A DNA stretch of 64,000 nt from Saprospiraceae bacterium (GTDB lineage: Bacteria; Bacteroidota; Bacteroidia; Chitinophagales; Saprospiraceae), in contig JADKEB010000034.1 in assembly GCA_016718205.1 (NCBI GenBank), forward strand, positions 310,001 through 374,000, written 5' to 3'. The position numbers were made by a program, and so were the translations under genes. The stretch's first letter is position 1, and each line of letters starts with the position of its first letter. This document shows, in pieces, positions 17,081-26,732 of this stretch. Under the pieces are notes generated by a model. It saw nothing but the letters and a program-made list of their open reading frames with translations. It had not been told where the DNA came from and did not search any database.

Positions 17081-18856
17081 CTACACTTTCCTGCATTTAT
17101 TTTTGAACCACTCTTTAACTTCCCCTTTGAGCAGCGGTGCTATACCGGCATAAGATGTTTTATGATAATTGTTGATCCAGGAGATTTCATCTTTTGTGAG
17201 TCTGGGTTTATCTATCAGCACATGATCAAAAGGATACAATGTGTATGTATCAAACTCAAGGAATCCTGGAATATCAGACTTGACAGCGAGAATAAGATTT
17301 TCTATGCGCATGCCGAATTCTCCGTCTTTGTAGTATCCGGGTTCATTGCTACTCAGCATACCCGGCAGATGTACCGTCCGACCTCTTTCTGAATGTACCG
17401 GTCCAAATCCCTGTGGTGCCTCATGAACATTGAGAAAAAACCCGACACCGTGTCCGGTCCCATGCAGATAGTTCATGCCTTCTGCCCAGAGGAATTGACG
17501 CGCGAGCGTATCCAACTGCGCACCGGTGGTACCTTCAGGAAATTTTGCCCTGGAAAGTGCTATCATTCCTTTCAGTATCAGTGTGTATGCTTTTTTCTGC
17601 TCATCTGTAGGAGTACTCAGCGCAAATGTCCTGGTAATATCCGTGGTGCCGTCACTGTACTGACCTCCACTATCTACAAGCAAAATGCCTTCAGGGTCAA
17701 TAGTTTTACAAGTCTCTGGTTCAGGATGATAGTGGATCACAGCACCATTATCCTTATATCCTATGATGGCACCGAAACTCTCTCCATGATAAAATTTTTG
17801 GTGAGATCTGTTTTCAGCAAGTTTTTTTGCAACAGTGACTTCATCAATCTTTGTTCCTTCAGCAAGTGACTGTTCCAACCAGTAAAATGTATTGGCAAGT
17901 GCCGCACCATCCTTTTTCATCACAGATCTCAGATGTTTTGTTTCTGTATCGTTCTTTATCGCTTTCAATCCTTTCGGAATAGAAGTCCCATGAACGATTT
18001 GTGCATTGATAGCTTCATACAGAGTCTGACTACAGATAATCGGGTCAACCAAAATGGAGGTTTTTTCCGGCAATTTGTTTAAGAAACCGACGATCTGGTC
18101 ATAATCATGGAGTACGATATTATTTTTTGCCCATTGACTTTTAACTGGAGCAGATAGTTTGTCTTGGTGTATGAATACATGACTGTCTGATTTTCCTATG
18201 ACTGCATACGCTATTGCCACGGGATTGTAATCCACATCATTGCCTCTCACATTGAGCGACCAAGCAAAATCATCAAGTGCAGTGATAAGATGATAATCTG
18301 CATTTCGTTGACTCATCTCAGCCCTGATTTCAGAAAGTTTAGTGGAAATGGACTTTCCTGAAAACTTATCTTCGTGAAACAGAACAGGTGCATCAGACAG
18401 CGGTGGTCGATCCAGCCACACTTCAGAGATCAGGTCGGTGCGATGCAATAATTCTATACCTGCTGACGAAAGTGTATTGTAAAAAGACTCTATAGTTGAT
18501 TTTGAAAACATCATACCATTGACTGCTACTTTGGAGCCCTTGGGCAATTCAGACGCAAGAAAATCCACATAAGGAGAGGCAAATTGATTGTACATTTTAT
18601 GAAGTACCATTTCACTGCCCTTCAGCTGCATCTCACCTTGAAGAAAATATCTTGAATCCGTCCAAAGTCCGGCATGATCCGCTGTCACAACAACTATACC
18701 TGCCGAACCAGTAAATCCTGATATCCATGTACGCTCCTGCCAGTGCGCAGAGACATATTCACTTTGGTGCGGGTCACTTGAAGGAATGATGATGCCATGA
18801 ATGCCATCTTTTTTTATCGCTTTGCGTAGTGCCGTCAGTTTTTGATTGGTGTTCAT
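17081..18856 (-). CDS. Xaa-Pro aminopeptidase, M24 family (long, APP1-like)
   Basis: A 591-residue M24B aminopeptidase removing N-terminal residues preceding proline. The length matches the three-domain APP1/XPNPEP1 type: two creatinase-like N-terminal domains (GFTGSAGIVVVT at about residue 48) and a C-terminal pita-bread catalytic domain. Metal ligands are visible in VDSGGQYSDGTTDITRT (two Asp, about residue 393), GTGHGVGFFLNVHE (His, about 470), SNEPGYY (Glu, about 503) and RIENL (Glu, about 517). No signal peptide, so cytoplasmic. It is divergent from rpoN across a 200-bp AT-rich gap. Confidence 0.93.
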   Translation of the reverse strand: MNTNQKLTALRKAIKKDGIHGIIIPSSDPHQSEYVSAHWQERTWISGFTGSAGIVVVTADHAGLWTDSRYFLQGEMQLKGSEMVLHKMYNQFASPYVDFLASELPKGSKVAVNGMMFSKSTIESFYNTLSSAGIELLHRTDLISEVWLDRPPLSDAPVLFHEDKFSGKSISTKLSEIRAEMSQRNADYHLITALDDFAWSLNVRGNDVDYNPVAIAYAVIGKSDSHVFIHQDKLSAPVKSQWAKNNIVLHDYDQIVGFLNKLPEKTSILVDPIICSQTLYEAINAQIVHGTSIPKGLKAIKNDTETKHLRSVMKKDGAALANTFYWLEQSLAEGTKIDEVTVAKKLAENRSHQKFYHGESFGAIIGYKDNGAVIHYHPEPETCKTIDPEGILLVDSGGQYSDGTTDITRTFALSTPTDEQKKAYTLILKGMIALSRAKFPEGTTGAQLDTLARQFLWAEGMNYLHGTGHGVGFFLNVHEAPQGFGPVHSERGRTVHLPGMLSSNEPGYYKDGEFGMRIENLILAVKSDIPGFLEFDTYTLYPFDHVLIDKPRLTKDEISWINNYHKTSYAGIAPLLKGEVKEWFKNKCRKV

Positions 18857-18944
18857 ATTAAATTATTTATTATTATAATATATTATTTATTAAAAATGAT
18901 CGCATATAAATATTAAAAAAATATGTTATATAAAAATATTTCTT

Positions 18945-18952
18945 TATATTTG
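18945..18952 (+). promoter_or_regulatory. Putative -7 promoter box for rpoN
   Basis: TATATTTG fits the Bacteroidota TAnnTTTG consensus. It lies ~107 bp before the rpoN ATG at 19059 in a strongly AT-rich stretch. I do not see a good TTG -33 box at the expected spacing, so this is tentative. Confidence 0.35.
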
Positions 18953-19058
18953 CCCCTGTAAACATACGATGTAAATATTAAAAATATAGAAAACTCATGT
19001 ACAATTTCTGTTGTTATAATAGAAAATAGTTGGAGTCAGGTAAAAAAGTGAATAAGAT

Positions 19059-20556
19059 ATGTTGAAACAGAGTCTGAGTCAGAAGATGTTACAAAAGCTG
19101 TCTCCTCAACAGATACAGCTGATGAAGTTATTGCAGATACCTACTGCCAATCTTGATCAAAGGATAGAAGAAGAATTGGAATCGAATCCTGCGCTTGAAG
19201 AGGGGAGACGACTATGACGATGTATTCGATCTTGAGAAAGAGGGTTTTGAGTCATCAAAAGAATCAGAGATAAGTCAGGAAAACGATGGTCCCGAATATG
19301 AATTTGATGATTATCTCAATGAATACCTCGATGATGATCCGTCAAACTATAAGCTAAGGGGAGATGAGTATCTTAATGAAGAGGAGAAAAGTATGCCAGT
19401 ACCTGTAGAGAGTTCACTTCATGAAAATCTGGAAAAGCAACTTGGTATGCTCAATCTTGATGACAACCAAACCATCATCGCCAATCAAATCATAGGATCG
19501 ATAGACGAAGACGGATACCTTCGAAGGGAACCAAATTCTATAGTAGATGATGTGCTCTTTGCTTACAATATCGAAACCACACTGCAGGATGTCAACAGTA
19601 TAGTCAGAAAAATTCAGAAATTCGAGCCAGCTGGTATCTGTGCCAGGACACTGCAGGAATGTCTGATTTTACAACTCGAGGATAGAATAGAAAAAGAACC
19701 TGAAGTACATATTTTACAGCGAAAAGCAGCCCTCAAAATACTAAAAGACTTCTTTGATGAGTTTACTAAAAAGCATTACATCAGGATGAAAAAACAACTC
19801 AATCTTTCAGATACAGAGTTGAAAGAAATCATTGATGAAATTGTAAAACTGAATCCGAAACCTGCAAGTTCTGTCGAGAGCAACTTTCAAAGTCAATATA
19901 TCATACCCGATTTTATCATCACCAATCGTGATGGTGAGCTGGAACTTGCGCTCAACAGTAAAAATGCTCCTGATCTGCGCATCAATGACCAATATATGGA
20001 AATGCTCAAGGGCTATCGGGAGACTATCCAGGGACGTCGGGCCACAAAGCCTGAAAAAGATGCCGTTCTTTTTATAAAGCAAAAGATAGACTCAGCTAAG
20101 TGGTTTATAGATGCCATAAAACAAAGACAGGATACATTGTTCAGGACGATGTATGCCATCATGAAATATCAGTACGATTACTTTTCATCCGGAGATGAGC
20201 GCAGGGTAAAACCTATGATACTCAAAGACCTTGCTGAAGTTACGGGACTGGACATTTCGACGGTCAGTCGTGTGGCCAATTCTAAATTTGTACAAACGGA
20301 GTTTGGAACAAAACGGTTGAAAGAATTCTTTTCAGAATCTATGCAGGCACAGGATGGCACTGAAGTATCTACGCTGGAAGTTAAGACTATCCTTTCGGAT
20401 GAGGTCACCAGAGAGGATAAAACAAAACCACTTTCTGATGAACGATTGATGGAAATTCTCTCAGAAAGAGGGTACAATATCGCACGCAGAACTATTGCCA
20501 AATATAGGGAGCAACTCAATATCCCTGTAGCGAGACTCAGGAAAGAATTGAGGTAA
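19059..20556 (+). CDS. rpoN: RNA polymerase sigma-54 factor with an apparent 1-base frameshift near residue 48
   Basis: Sigma-54, which recognises -24/-12 promoters and needs AAA+ activators. The N-terminal activator-contact region I begins at the ATG 19059 (MLKQSLSQKMLQKLSPQQIQ...ESNPALEEG). That frame then reads GRRL and a stop at about 19215. The rest of the protein continues from 19202 in the +1 frame (GDDYDDVFDLEKEG...). Removing one G from the GGGG run at 19202-19205 joins the halves perfectly into ~498 residues. The downstream part has the core-binding region, the HTH (LAEVTGLDISTVSRVANSKF) and the C-terminal RpoN box ARRTIAKYRE, all intact. Either this is a base-call error or the gene is disrupted. 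A TTG start at 19195 would give a region-I-less protein. Confidence 0.85.
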
Positions 20557-20578
20557 AAATAACAAAGACACATTGAAA

Positions 20579-21598
20579 ATGAAAGTTTTAGTAACTGGAG
20601 GCACAGGATATATAGGCAGTCATACGCTTATTGATCTAATAGAAAATGGTTACGATGTTGTATGTGCTGACAACGGCTGCAATTCTGATACATCATCACT
20701 TCTTGCTATAGAAAAAATCACTGGTGTGAAGGTACCTTATTTTCATATAGATTTATGTGATTTGAGTGGAGCAGAGACTATTTTTAAGTCACATCCCGAT
20801 ATACAGGGTGTGATACATTTTGCAGCACTTAAGGCCGTCGGCGAGTCTGTGGAAAAACCCATTCAGTACTTTCGGAATAATATTGATTCATTGATTAATA
20901 CCCTGGATCTCTGTCTGAAGTATGATGTCAAAGCCTTCATTTTCTCGTCATCATGTACTGTATATGGTGATGTATCCTCAAGTCCTGTGGACGAAAACAC
21001 ACCTTTGCAGGAAGCAGCCTCGCCATATGGACGCACCAAACAGATAGGAGAACAGATCATCACTGATACTATCAAAAACAAATCACTCAAAAGCATACTA
21101 TTAAGATATTTTAATCCCGCCGGAGCGCATCCAAGTGGACATCTGGGCGAATCACCTATCAATCCGCCTCAGAATCTGGTACCCGTAATCACTGAAACCG
21201 CCATAGGAAAACGCAATTCGATGACAGTATATGGTGATGATTATCCTACCAGAGATGGGAGTTGTGTACGTGATTATATACACGTATGTGATCTTGCTCA
21301 TGCCCATACCCTGGCATTAAATTATATATTTGAAGGGCTCCAAAGCATACAAACTGAGATATTTAATGTAGGAATAGGCAATGGGCTCACCGTACTGGAA
21401 ATCATCAGAGCATTTGAAAAAGTATCAGGCGAAAAGCTGAACTATCAAATAGGCGGCAGACGTCCGGGCGACATCATGGCTATATATTCAGATTATCGCA
21501 AAGCCAAAAATCTCTTGGGATGGAATCCCAAATATAATGTAAATGACATCATGCACACTGCATGGCTTTGGGAGAAAAACAGGAGTAACCCTAAATAA
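20579..21598 (+). CDS. galE: UDP-glucose 4-epimerase
   Basis: A 339-residue short-chain dehydrogenase/reductase interconverting UDP-glucose and UDP-galactose for glycan synthesis and galactose use. The N-terminal Rossmann motif is VTGGTGYIGSH (GxxGxxG). The catalytic Ser/Thr region is FSSSCTVYGD, and YGRTK supplies the YxxxK pair. The C-terminal substrate domain includes VRDYIHVCDLAHAH and GWNPKY. I take the ATG at 20579; a TTG two codons upstream is less likely. It starts 22 bp after rpoN on the same strand, so the two may be cotranscribed. Confidence 0.95.
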   Translation: MKVLVTGGTGYIGSHTLIDLIENGYDVVCADNGCNSDTSSLLAIEKITGVKVPYFHIDLCDLSGAETIFKSHPDIQGVIHFAALKAVGESVEKPIQYFRNNIDSLINTLDLCLKYDVKAFIFSSSCTVYGDVSSSPVDENTPLQEAASPYGRTKQIGEQIITDTIKNKSLKSILLRYFNPAGAHPSGHLGESPINPPQNLVPVITETAIGKRNSMTVYGDDYPTRDGSCVRDYIHVCDLAHAHTLALNYIFEGLQSIQTEIFNVGIGNGLTVLEIIRAFEKVSGEKLNYQIGGRRPGDIMAIYSDYRKAKNLLGWNPKYNVNDIMHTAWLWEKNRSNPK

Positions 21599-21710
21599 TC
21601 ACCAGAGTTTACTTCACATTTTAAAAAACCGAAGGACAAAATCCGAAGCATGGAGGATAGCAGATATTTCGGTAGTTTAGATGGTACCAGGATCAATATT
21701 TGAAATACAG

Positions 21711-21743
21711 TTTTGTTAAAATTATTATAATTAGAAACTTTTG
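21711..21743 (+). promoter_or_regulatory. Putative promoter for the TPR-protein gene
   Basis: TTTTG at 21711-21715, a 20-bp spacer, then AACTTTTG at 21736-21743 (one mismatch to TAnnTTTG). It would give a leader of roughly 70 nt before the ATG at 21820. Confidence 0.4.
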
Positions 21744-21819
21744 CATTTCTTGCGCCGTTTTTTATTTTCATTATACTTTCATATTTAACAATTATTAAAA
21801 ATAGTATTAAACAATTATC

Positions 21820-22656
21820 ATGAAAAAGAATTTTTTATATCTCATTTTAACAGGGATTTTATGCTTTGGAATTAACCTATCGAGCAATGCACAAGATACA
21901 CCACCAGTATCCGTTACTGTAAATGCAACTTCTGTTTACAATGAAGGTTTGGCAGCACTGAGGGAAAAAAATTTTAAATCAGGTTATTCTTTGTTGGACT
22001 CTGCATACGTGCTGGCAAAACAGGAAAATAATAATGAGGTTCTTGGCCTTGCCAAGAAAAACTTAATTTTTGCTGCCTTTAACTATGGCAATGATCTGAT
22101 CAAAAACAAAAATTCCAAAGATGCAATCACAGTATTTCAAAAAGGATTGACTATAGATGAAACATCCAGCCTTATGCATCAGGGTATAGGCAAGGCTAAA
22201 GAAGAAATGGGTGATGCTGAGGGCGCAGCAAAATCCTACATGACATCATTGGATGCAGCAAAAGCAGAAAAAGATGATAAAAAGATATCTGACGCACAGA
22301 CAAGGGTTAAAAACTTATTGGTCAAACAACTACAAGCCAAAGCATATGCCAAAGTCATCAAAATCGGAACAGATTACCTCACGGTGGACAATAATAGCAG
22401 TATCACCTATCTGGTAGGAAAAGCTTACACAGATAAAGGAGAAAATGCCAATGGTATTAAGTATTTGTTGCAGACAGTAGATATCAGCAATAAAACAGGC
22501 GAAAAAGTAGAAGACAAAGTGTATTATGGTTTGGGCGTGGCATACGACGCTACCAAAGATAGCAAAAATGCGATCAAGTACCTGGGCATGGTCACTGATC
22601 CAAAATACAAAGCTTCAGCAGATGCCATCATTACCAAACTTAAAACTGCGAAGTAA
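21820..22656 (+). CDS. Secreted tetratricopeptide-repeat protein
   Basis: A 278-residue protein with a Sec signal peptide (residues 1-25, ending SNA-Q). It is almost entirely helical TPR-like repeats: YNEGLAALREKNFKSGYSLL, YGNDLIKNKNSKDAITVFQK, HQGIGKAKEEMGDAEGAAKS and YYGLGVAYDATKDSKNAIKY. TPR proteins act as protein-protein scaffolds. No enzymatic domain is present and I cannot name a partner. It is probably periplasmic. Monocistronic: an own promoter-like sequence lies upstream and a repeat element plus hairpin terminator lie downstream. Confidence 0.82.
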   Translation: MKKNFLYLILTGILCFGINLSSNAQDTPPVSVTVNATSVYNEGLAALREKNFKSGYSLLDSAYVLAKQENNNEVLGLAKKNLIFAAFNYGNDLIKNKNSKDAITVFQKGLTIDETSSLMHQGIGKAKEEMGDAEGAAKSYMTSLDAAKAEKDDKKISDAQTRVKNLLVKQLQAKAYAKVIKIGTDYLTVDNNSSITYLVGKAYTDKGENANGIKYLLQTVDISNKTGEKVEDKVYYGLGVAYDATKDSKNAIKYLGMVTDPKYKASADAIITKLKTAK

Positions 22657-22706
22657 TAAACCCATATAGCTTAGATTTATTTTTTATAAATAATATCTAC
22701 TGACTT

Positions 22707-22893
22707 AGAGTATGTTTAAATTTTTATTGCCTTAAAATCAATATATTTTGAACCTGACTTCAAAATAATCACCTTATTTAGTTCACCTGCCCACCTATGA
22801 TATAGTTGTCAGGCAGGCTAAACGCGTTGATTATTTTATTGCAAGAACCATAATCTCTTGATTTACAATTAGGAAAAATTTTAAACATACTCT
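22707..22893. repeat. MITE-like element, type 1 (copy C, 187 bp)
   Basis: Left end AGAGTATGTTTAAATTTTTA; right end on the minus strand AGAGTATGTTTAAAATTTTT. The 68 bases at 22826-22893, read on the minus strand, match 7200-7267 with 5 mismatches by my count. The two elements differ in total length by one base, although the middle has diverged. The interior contains GTCAGGCAGGCT, a motif also seen near 26850 and 33620. Located between convergent genes. Confidence 0.75.
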
Positions 22894-22907
22894 TAAATAT
22901 CCTTTAT

Positions 22908-22945
22908 AAAAGCCTTCTTGTTTTTTAGTAAACAGGAAGGCTTTT
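22908..22945. terminator. Probable bidirectional intrinsic terminator
   Basis: AAAAGCCTTCTTGTTT, a short loop, then AAACAGGAAGGCTTTT: a 16-bp stem with one G-T position, flanked by A and T runs so it works on both strands. It would end transcripts of the TPR gene (plus) and, less directly, the M50 protease gene (minus). Confidence 0.75.
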
Positions 22946-23253
22946 GTATATTGATAGTAGACGTTGAGAGGGGTAGTAGATGGCTAAAATTATCAATCAC
23001 ACTCTTAGCTCCAGCCTGCTGCAGATAGGCCAAAAACGGGTTAATTTTATTTACCACGGATTTACCAATATTACAACCCGTTGGCTTTATTACTTACTAA
23101 ATAGTTGCTCATGTAACCATATTTGCCTGTTGAGTGTGTTCTTGTCAAAGCCAGTCAAACTTCAGTAGGAATCATCTATCGATTTGAGAAATGTACATTG
23201 CTGTACCAAAAAACCAACAATGTTAATGAATTTTGAGTAGACAACTCTCAGAT
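22946..23253. other. ~300-bp region without a supported gene
   Basis: Between the terminator and the M50 protease stop codon. A 62-codon frame at 22980-23168 has no recognisable composition or family and no upstream signals. Otherwise nothing is seen. Confidence 0.5.
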
Positions 23254-24375
23254 TTAATCTGATTTCAGGCGAATATGGTTTTCAATATTGTTTTTATCTA
23301 CCACGCCTACGATGTGGCCATTTTCAATGACTGCTGCGATAGCGCTTCCTTTTTCTTTCATCATATTTGTCACATCTTTCAGATTGTCATCAGGAGATGC
23401 GGTGACTATTGCCTGAGACATCAGGTTTTGTGCCGTTAAGCTTTCTGAGTTACCTTTTAGCACTTCTTTAAATACCAATTCAGAAATAGTACCTGACAGG
23501 TTACCCATAGAATCAAAAACTAAAAAATTCTGTTCTCCTTCTCTGTAATATTTTTCAATAACGGATTTCACTGGATCGCCGAGATGTAATTGAGTATAAG
23601 ATGTACGCATGATATCCCGTACTTTTGTACCTGCCAGTATCGTCATGATTTTGGTCTGATCATACTCCTGACCAGCCATCATATAGATAAAAAGACCAAT
23701 CAGAGAGAGTATCAATTGAGAATATAATATTCCAAAAATTATAAAACCGATAGCAATCATTCTACCAATACGCATAGCAATAAACGTGGCTTTGTTTTTT
23801 CCCAGTTTTACAGCCAGCAAAGACCTCAACACTCTGCCACCATCCATAGGAAAAGCCGGTATAAGGTTGAACATAAATAAAGCCAGATTCATAAATAAAA
23901 TATATCGGGCAAATTCGGCAGGTTCGTCAAATCTTAATTTGTTGAGATCAGGGAATATTTGACCTGTTGAAATGGCCAGAACTACCCCGATAATCAATGC
24001 AATGATAATATTGACAAAAGGGCCAGCCAAAGCAATAAAAAATTCATGCATGGGTTTTTCCGGAATGCTTTCGAGGCGTGCTACACCACCAATCGGAGAC
24101 AACAATATATCTCTGGTAACTACGCCAAATTTTCTGGCTGTGAGTGCATGGCCATATTCATGTAACACCACACAAACAAAAAGTAATAAAAAAGTCAAGA
24201 CAAACCCTATGCTTTGCCACATTTTATACCCGTTGGTTAAGGCTGTATATATCACAAATAAGAGTAAAAAACCAAATGACCAGTGGATCTTTACCGGTAT
24301 CTGCCAAAATGTTCCGATTTGCAGGGAAGTACCTGTAGGAGTTTTTATTCTTTTCAAACTGTTTCTGTTTTCCAA
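23254..24375 (-). CDS. Site-2-protease-like M50 metallopeptidase with C-terminal CBS pair
   Basis: A 373-residue intramembrane zinc protease. About six hydrophobic segments carry VVLHEYGHALTARKFG (HExxH, about residues 68-72) and NLIPAFPMDGGRVLRSL (the Asp of the third zinc ligand, about 175). Residues ~250-370 form two CBS modules (VRDIMRTSYTQLHLGD; NLMSQAIVTASPDDNL), which usually bind adenine nucleotides. Similar proteins are the SpoIVFB-like Rip subgroup that cleaves membrane-tethered regulators. The substrate is unknown. Its 5' end overlaps the stop of the acyl-CoA dehydrogenase gene by 22 bp, so it is the downstream gene of a coupled pair. Confidence 0.9.
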   Translation of the reverse strand: MENRNSLKRIKTPTGTSLQIGTFWQIPVKIHWSFGFLLLFVIYTALTNGYKMWQSIGFVLTFLLLFVCVVLHEYGHALTARKFGVVTRDILLSPIGGVARLESIPEKPMHEFFIALAGPFVNIIIALIIGVVLAISTGQIFPDLNKLRFDEPAEFARYILFMNLALFMFNLIPAFPMDGGRVLRSLLAVKLGKNKATFIAMRIGRMIAIGFIIFGILYSQLILSLIGLFIYMMAGQEYDQTKIMTILAGTKVRDIMRTSYTQLHLGDPVKSVIEKYYREGEQNFLVFDSMGNLSGTISELVFKEVLKGNSESLTAQNLMSQAIVTASPDDNLKDVTNMMKEKGSAIAAVIENGHIVGVVDKNNIENHIRLKSD

Positions 24376-25532
24376 ATGGGTTCGTACAATTGACCACTCA
24401 AAATATTACGACTGATGACGATGCGCTGCATTTCGGATGTTCCTTCGTAAATCTGAGTAATCTTGGCATCCCGCATGAGTCTCTCTACGTGATATTCTTT
24501 GACATATCCATATCCGCCATGGATCTGTACAGCTTCAACTGTATGTTTCATTGCAACTTCTGATGCAAACAGTTTGGCCATGGCGGCTGATGATGTATAG
24601 TCCATCCCCTGATCTTTCATCCATGCAGCTCTGTACACCAAAAGTCTTGCAGCCTCTATCTCTGTGGCCATATCTGCCAACTTAAATGCTATGGCCTGAT
24701 GCTGGCTGATAGGTTTTCCAAAAGCTTCTCTTTCTTTAGAATATTTTACAGCAAGTTCGTAAGCACCTGCTGCTATCCCCAGAGCTTGTGCGGCTATACC
24801 GATCCTGCCTCCTGACAATACCTTCATAGCAAACTTAAACCCAAAACCGTCATTGCCGATTCTGTTGGATTTCGGTACTTTGACGTCAGTATACATGATA
24901 GTATGCGTATCAGATGCACGTATACCCAGCTTGTCTTCCTTAGCACCGATGGTGACTCCGGACCAGGATGTTTCTACTATCAGTACATTAATACCACGAT
25001 GTCCTTTTTCCTGATGTGTCTGAGCAATCACTACATGCAGTGAAGACTTGCCACCATTGGTAATCCAATTTTTTGTTCCATTGAGCAAATAGTAGTCCCC
25101 CATATCGACAGCAGTAGTGCGCTGACTTGTTGCGTCACTTCCTGCTTCAGGCTCTGATAGACAAAATGATCCTATCCACTCGCCTGAAGCGAGGAGTGGC
25201 AGGTATTTCTGTTTTTGTTCTTCAGTACCATATTCTTCAATGCCCCAACAAACCAATGAATTATTGACAGACATGATGACAGAACTTGAGCTGTCTACTT
25301 TGCTGATTTCTTCCATAGCCAGTACATAAGATAGTGTATCCATACCGCCACCACCGTACTCAGGTGAAACCATCATACCTAAAAAGCCCATTTCCCCCAT
25401 TTTTTTGACCTGCTCCGTGGGATGCAGCATCTGGCGGTCTCTGTCTATGACGCCGGGCAATAATTCCTGCTGAGTAAAGTCTCTGGCAGCTTCTTTTACT
25501 GATATTTGTTCTTCTGTTAATTCAAATTGCAT
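24354..25532 (-). CDS. Acyl-CoA dehydrogenase (short/branched-chain type)
   Basis: A 392-residue FAD enzyme catalysing alpha,beta-dehydrogenation of acyl-CoA in fatty-acid or branched-chain amino-acid breakdown. Family signatures are FCLSEPEAGSDATSQRTTA (FAD/substrate loop, about residues 122-140), GTKNWITNGG, GRIGIAAQALGIAAGAYELA, the HQAIAFKLADMATE segment, and MRDAKITQIYEGTSEMQRIV. The Glu in IYEGTSE is at the position of the catalytic base in the short-chain (butyryl) group. No ETF or thiolase genes are adjacent. It is cotranscribed with the M50 protease gene, with no obvious metabolic link. Confidence 0.94.
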   Translation of the reverse strand: MQFELTEEQISVKEAARDFTQQELLPGVIDRDRQMLHPTEQVKKMGEMGFLGMMVSPEYGGGGMDTLSYVLAMEEISKVDSSSSVIMSVNNSLVCWGIEEYGTEEQKQKYLPLLASGEWIGSFCLSEPEAGSDATSQRTTAVDMGDYYLLNGTKNWITNGGKSSLHVVIAQTHQEKGHRGINVLIVETSWSGVTIGAKEDKLGIRASDTHTIMYTDVKVPKSNRIGNDGFGFKFAMKVLSGGRIGIAAQALGIAAGAYELAVKYSKEREAFGKPISQHQAIAFKLADMATEIEAARLLVYRAAWMKDQGMDYTSSAAMAKLFASEVAMKHTVEAVQIHGGYGYVKEYHVERLMRDAKITQIYEGTSEMQRIVISRNILSGQLYEPIWKTETV

Positions 25533-25673
25533 ATGGAAAGTGTTAAAAAGTTATTTAAATAGAGCTTATAGACTGTGCCTATGTTTCAACTTTTTTGGAA
25601 AAATATTGAACGGCACTCTACAAATCTCATTTTAGTTATTAAATAATTAACTTGTAATTTGGGAAAATGTTTA

Positions 25674-26732
25674 TCAGATGCGGACTCCATGTTCCAAAAG
25701 ATGGATGGAGAGCTTTGATGTATCCATATTTGCCATTACTCCTACCGGAAAAGTGCATATATCTACCACGTGACCAAAAGTAAAACCATAAAAACAGGGT
25801 ATTTTCAGTGGCTCAAGCCTGTCTGTCAATACTTGTTTTAAGGTCATGGATGACTCCTTATCCAGGGTATCACAATCATTGAATACACCCAGAATGATTC
25901 CTGCCGCTTTTGAAAGATCTGTAGATTCCAGCAGAAAAGTGAGCATCCTGTCTATTCTGTACGGTTTTTCACCTATGTCTTCTATGAAAACAAGTTTGCC
26001 CGCATAGGAAGGGGCAAAAGATGTATTGGGGAGACAAACAAGCAATGAAAGGTTTCCTCCTGTTAGCTCACCTGAACACTTACCTTCGTGAATTACATAG
26101 GGTTCGTGTCCTGTGACAAATTTTTCTGCGGACTGTGTTTGAAATGGAATTTCGTGGGGCAAGCTGGTATTACCAAAAAGTACTGACTGTACCTGACTGG
26201 CTGTAAATGGTGTAAAAACATCAGATATAGCGACGGGCCCATGAAAGCCTACGAGTCCGGTTTTCGCATAAACTGCCAAAAGTAATGCTGTGATGTCACT
26301 ATATCCTATGATGATTTTGGGATTCTTTTTGAAGAGGTTATAATCCAGTTTATTGATGATTCTGGTGCATCCATATCCACCACGCAAGCACCATATAGCT
26401 TTGATATCAGGATCTGCTATCATGTTGTGCAGGTCTGCCAGTCTCTCTTCATCACCACCTGCTAAATATCCGTTTCTGCTGAATGCTGACTGTGTATAAA
26501 CAGGCATCAGTCCCATACTTTCAAGATTGGTGATAGCGTTTTGGAACTTTTCAGGATTAATAGGACCTGCCGGCGTGACCAATCCTACTCTATCACCGGG
26601 TTTTAAAGCTGCGGGTTTAATTAGAGCGCGTTTCGGTTTTTTAGGATTTTCAGTTCCTGCTGATATGGGGTTTATTACACCCAATGACAAAGGTCCTATT
26701 GCCAATAGCTTATTAAAATTCCGACGATGCAT
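25674..26732 (-). CDS. LD-carboxypeptidase (S66 family), probably Tat-exported
   Basis: A 352-residue murein LD-carboxypeptidase-type protein that trims the terminal D-Ala from muropeptide tetrapeptides. The N-terminus MHRRNFNKLLAIGPLSLG carries a twin-arginine motif (RRNFNK), suggesting Tat export. Catalytic elements are GLVTPAGPI at the start of the fold, IWCLRGGYG, the nucleophile elbow IIGYSDITALL (Ser), VFIEDIGEKPYRIDRML (Glu) and FTFGHVVDICTFPVG (His). A minus-strand TATATTTG at 26764-26757 fits the -7 promoter box. The gene is followed 140 bp later by the acyl-CoA dehydrogenase gene. Confidence 0.9.
   Translation of the reverse strand: MHRRNFNKLLAIGPLSLGVINPISAGTENPKKPKRALIKPAALKPGDRVGLVTPAGPINPEKFQNAITNLESMGLMPVYTQSAFSRNGYLAGGDEERLADLHNMIADPDIKAIWCLRGGYGCTRIINKLDYNLFKKNPKIIIGYSDITALLLAVYAKTGLVGFHGPVAISDVFTPFTASQVQSVLFGNTSLPHEIPFQTQSAEKFVTGHEPYVIHEGKCSGELTGGNLSLLVCLPNTSFAPSYAGKLVFIEDIGEKPYRIDRMLTFLLESTDLSKAAGIILGVFNDCDTLDKESSMTLKQVLTDRLEPLKIPCFYGFTFGHVVDICTFPVGVMANMDTSKLSIHLLEHGVRI

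Noticed and set aside
19195..20556. Sigma-54 starting at the TTG codon 19195 as the natural gene
   Set aside because: The preceding 136 bp encode a textbook region I in the adjacent frame, so this is a frameshifted full-length gene and not a short sigma factor by design.
22980..23168. 62-codon plus-strand frame after the terminator
   Set aside because: Cys/Leu/Ser-rich composition without family resemblance, no promoter box, and it lies between a terminator and a convergent gene.
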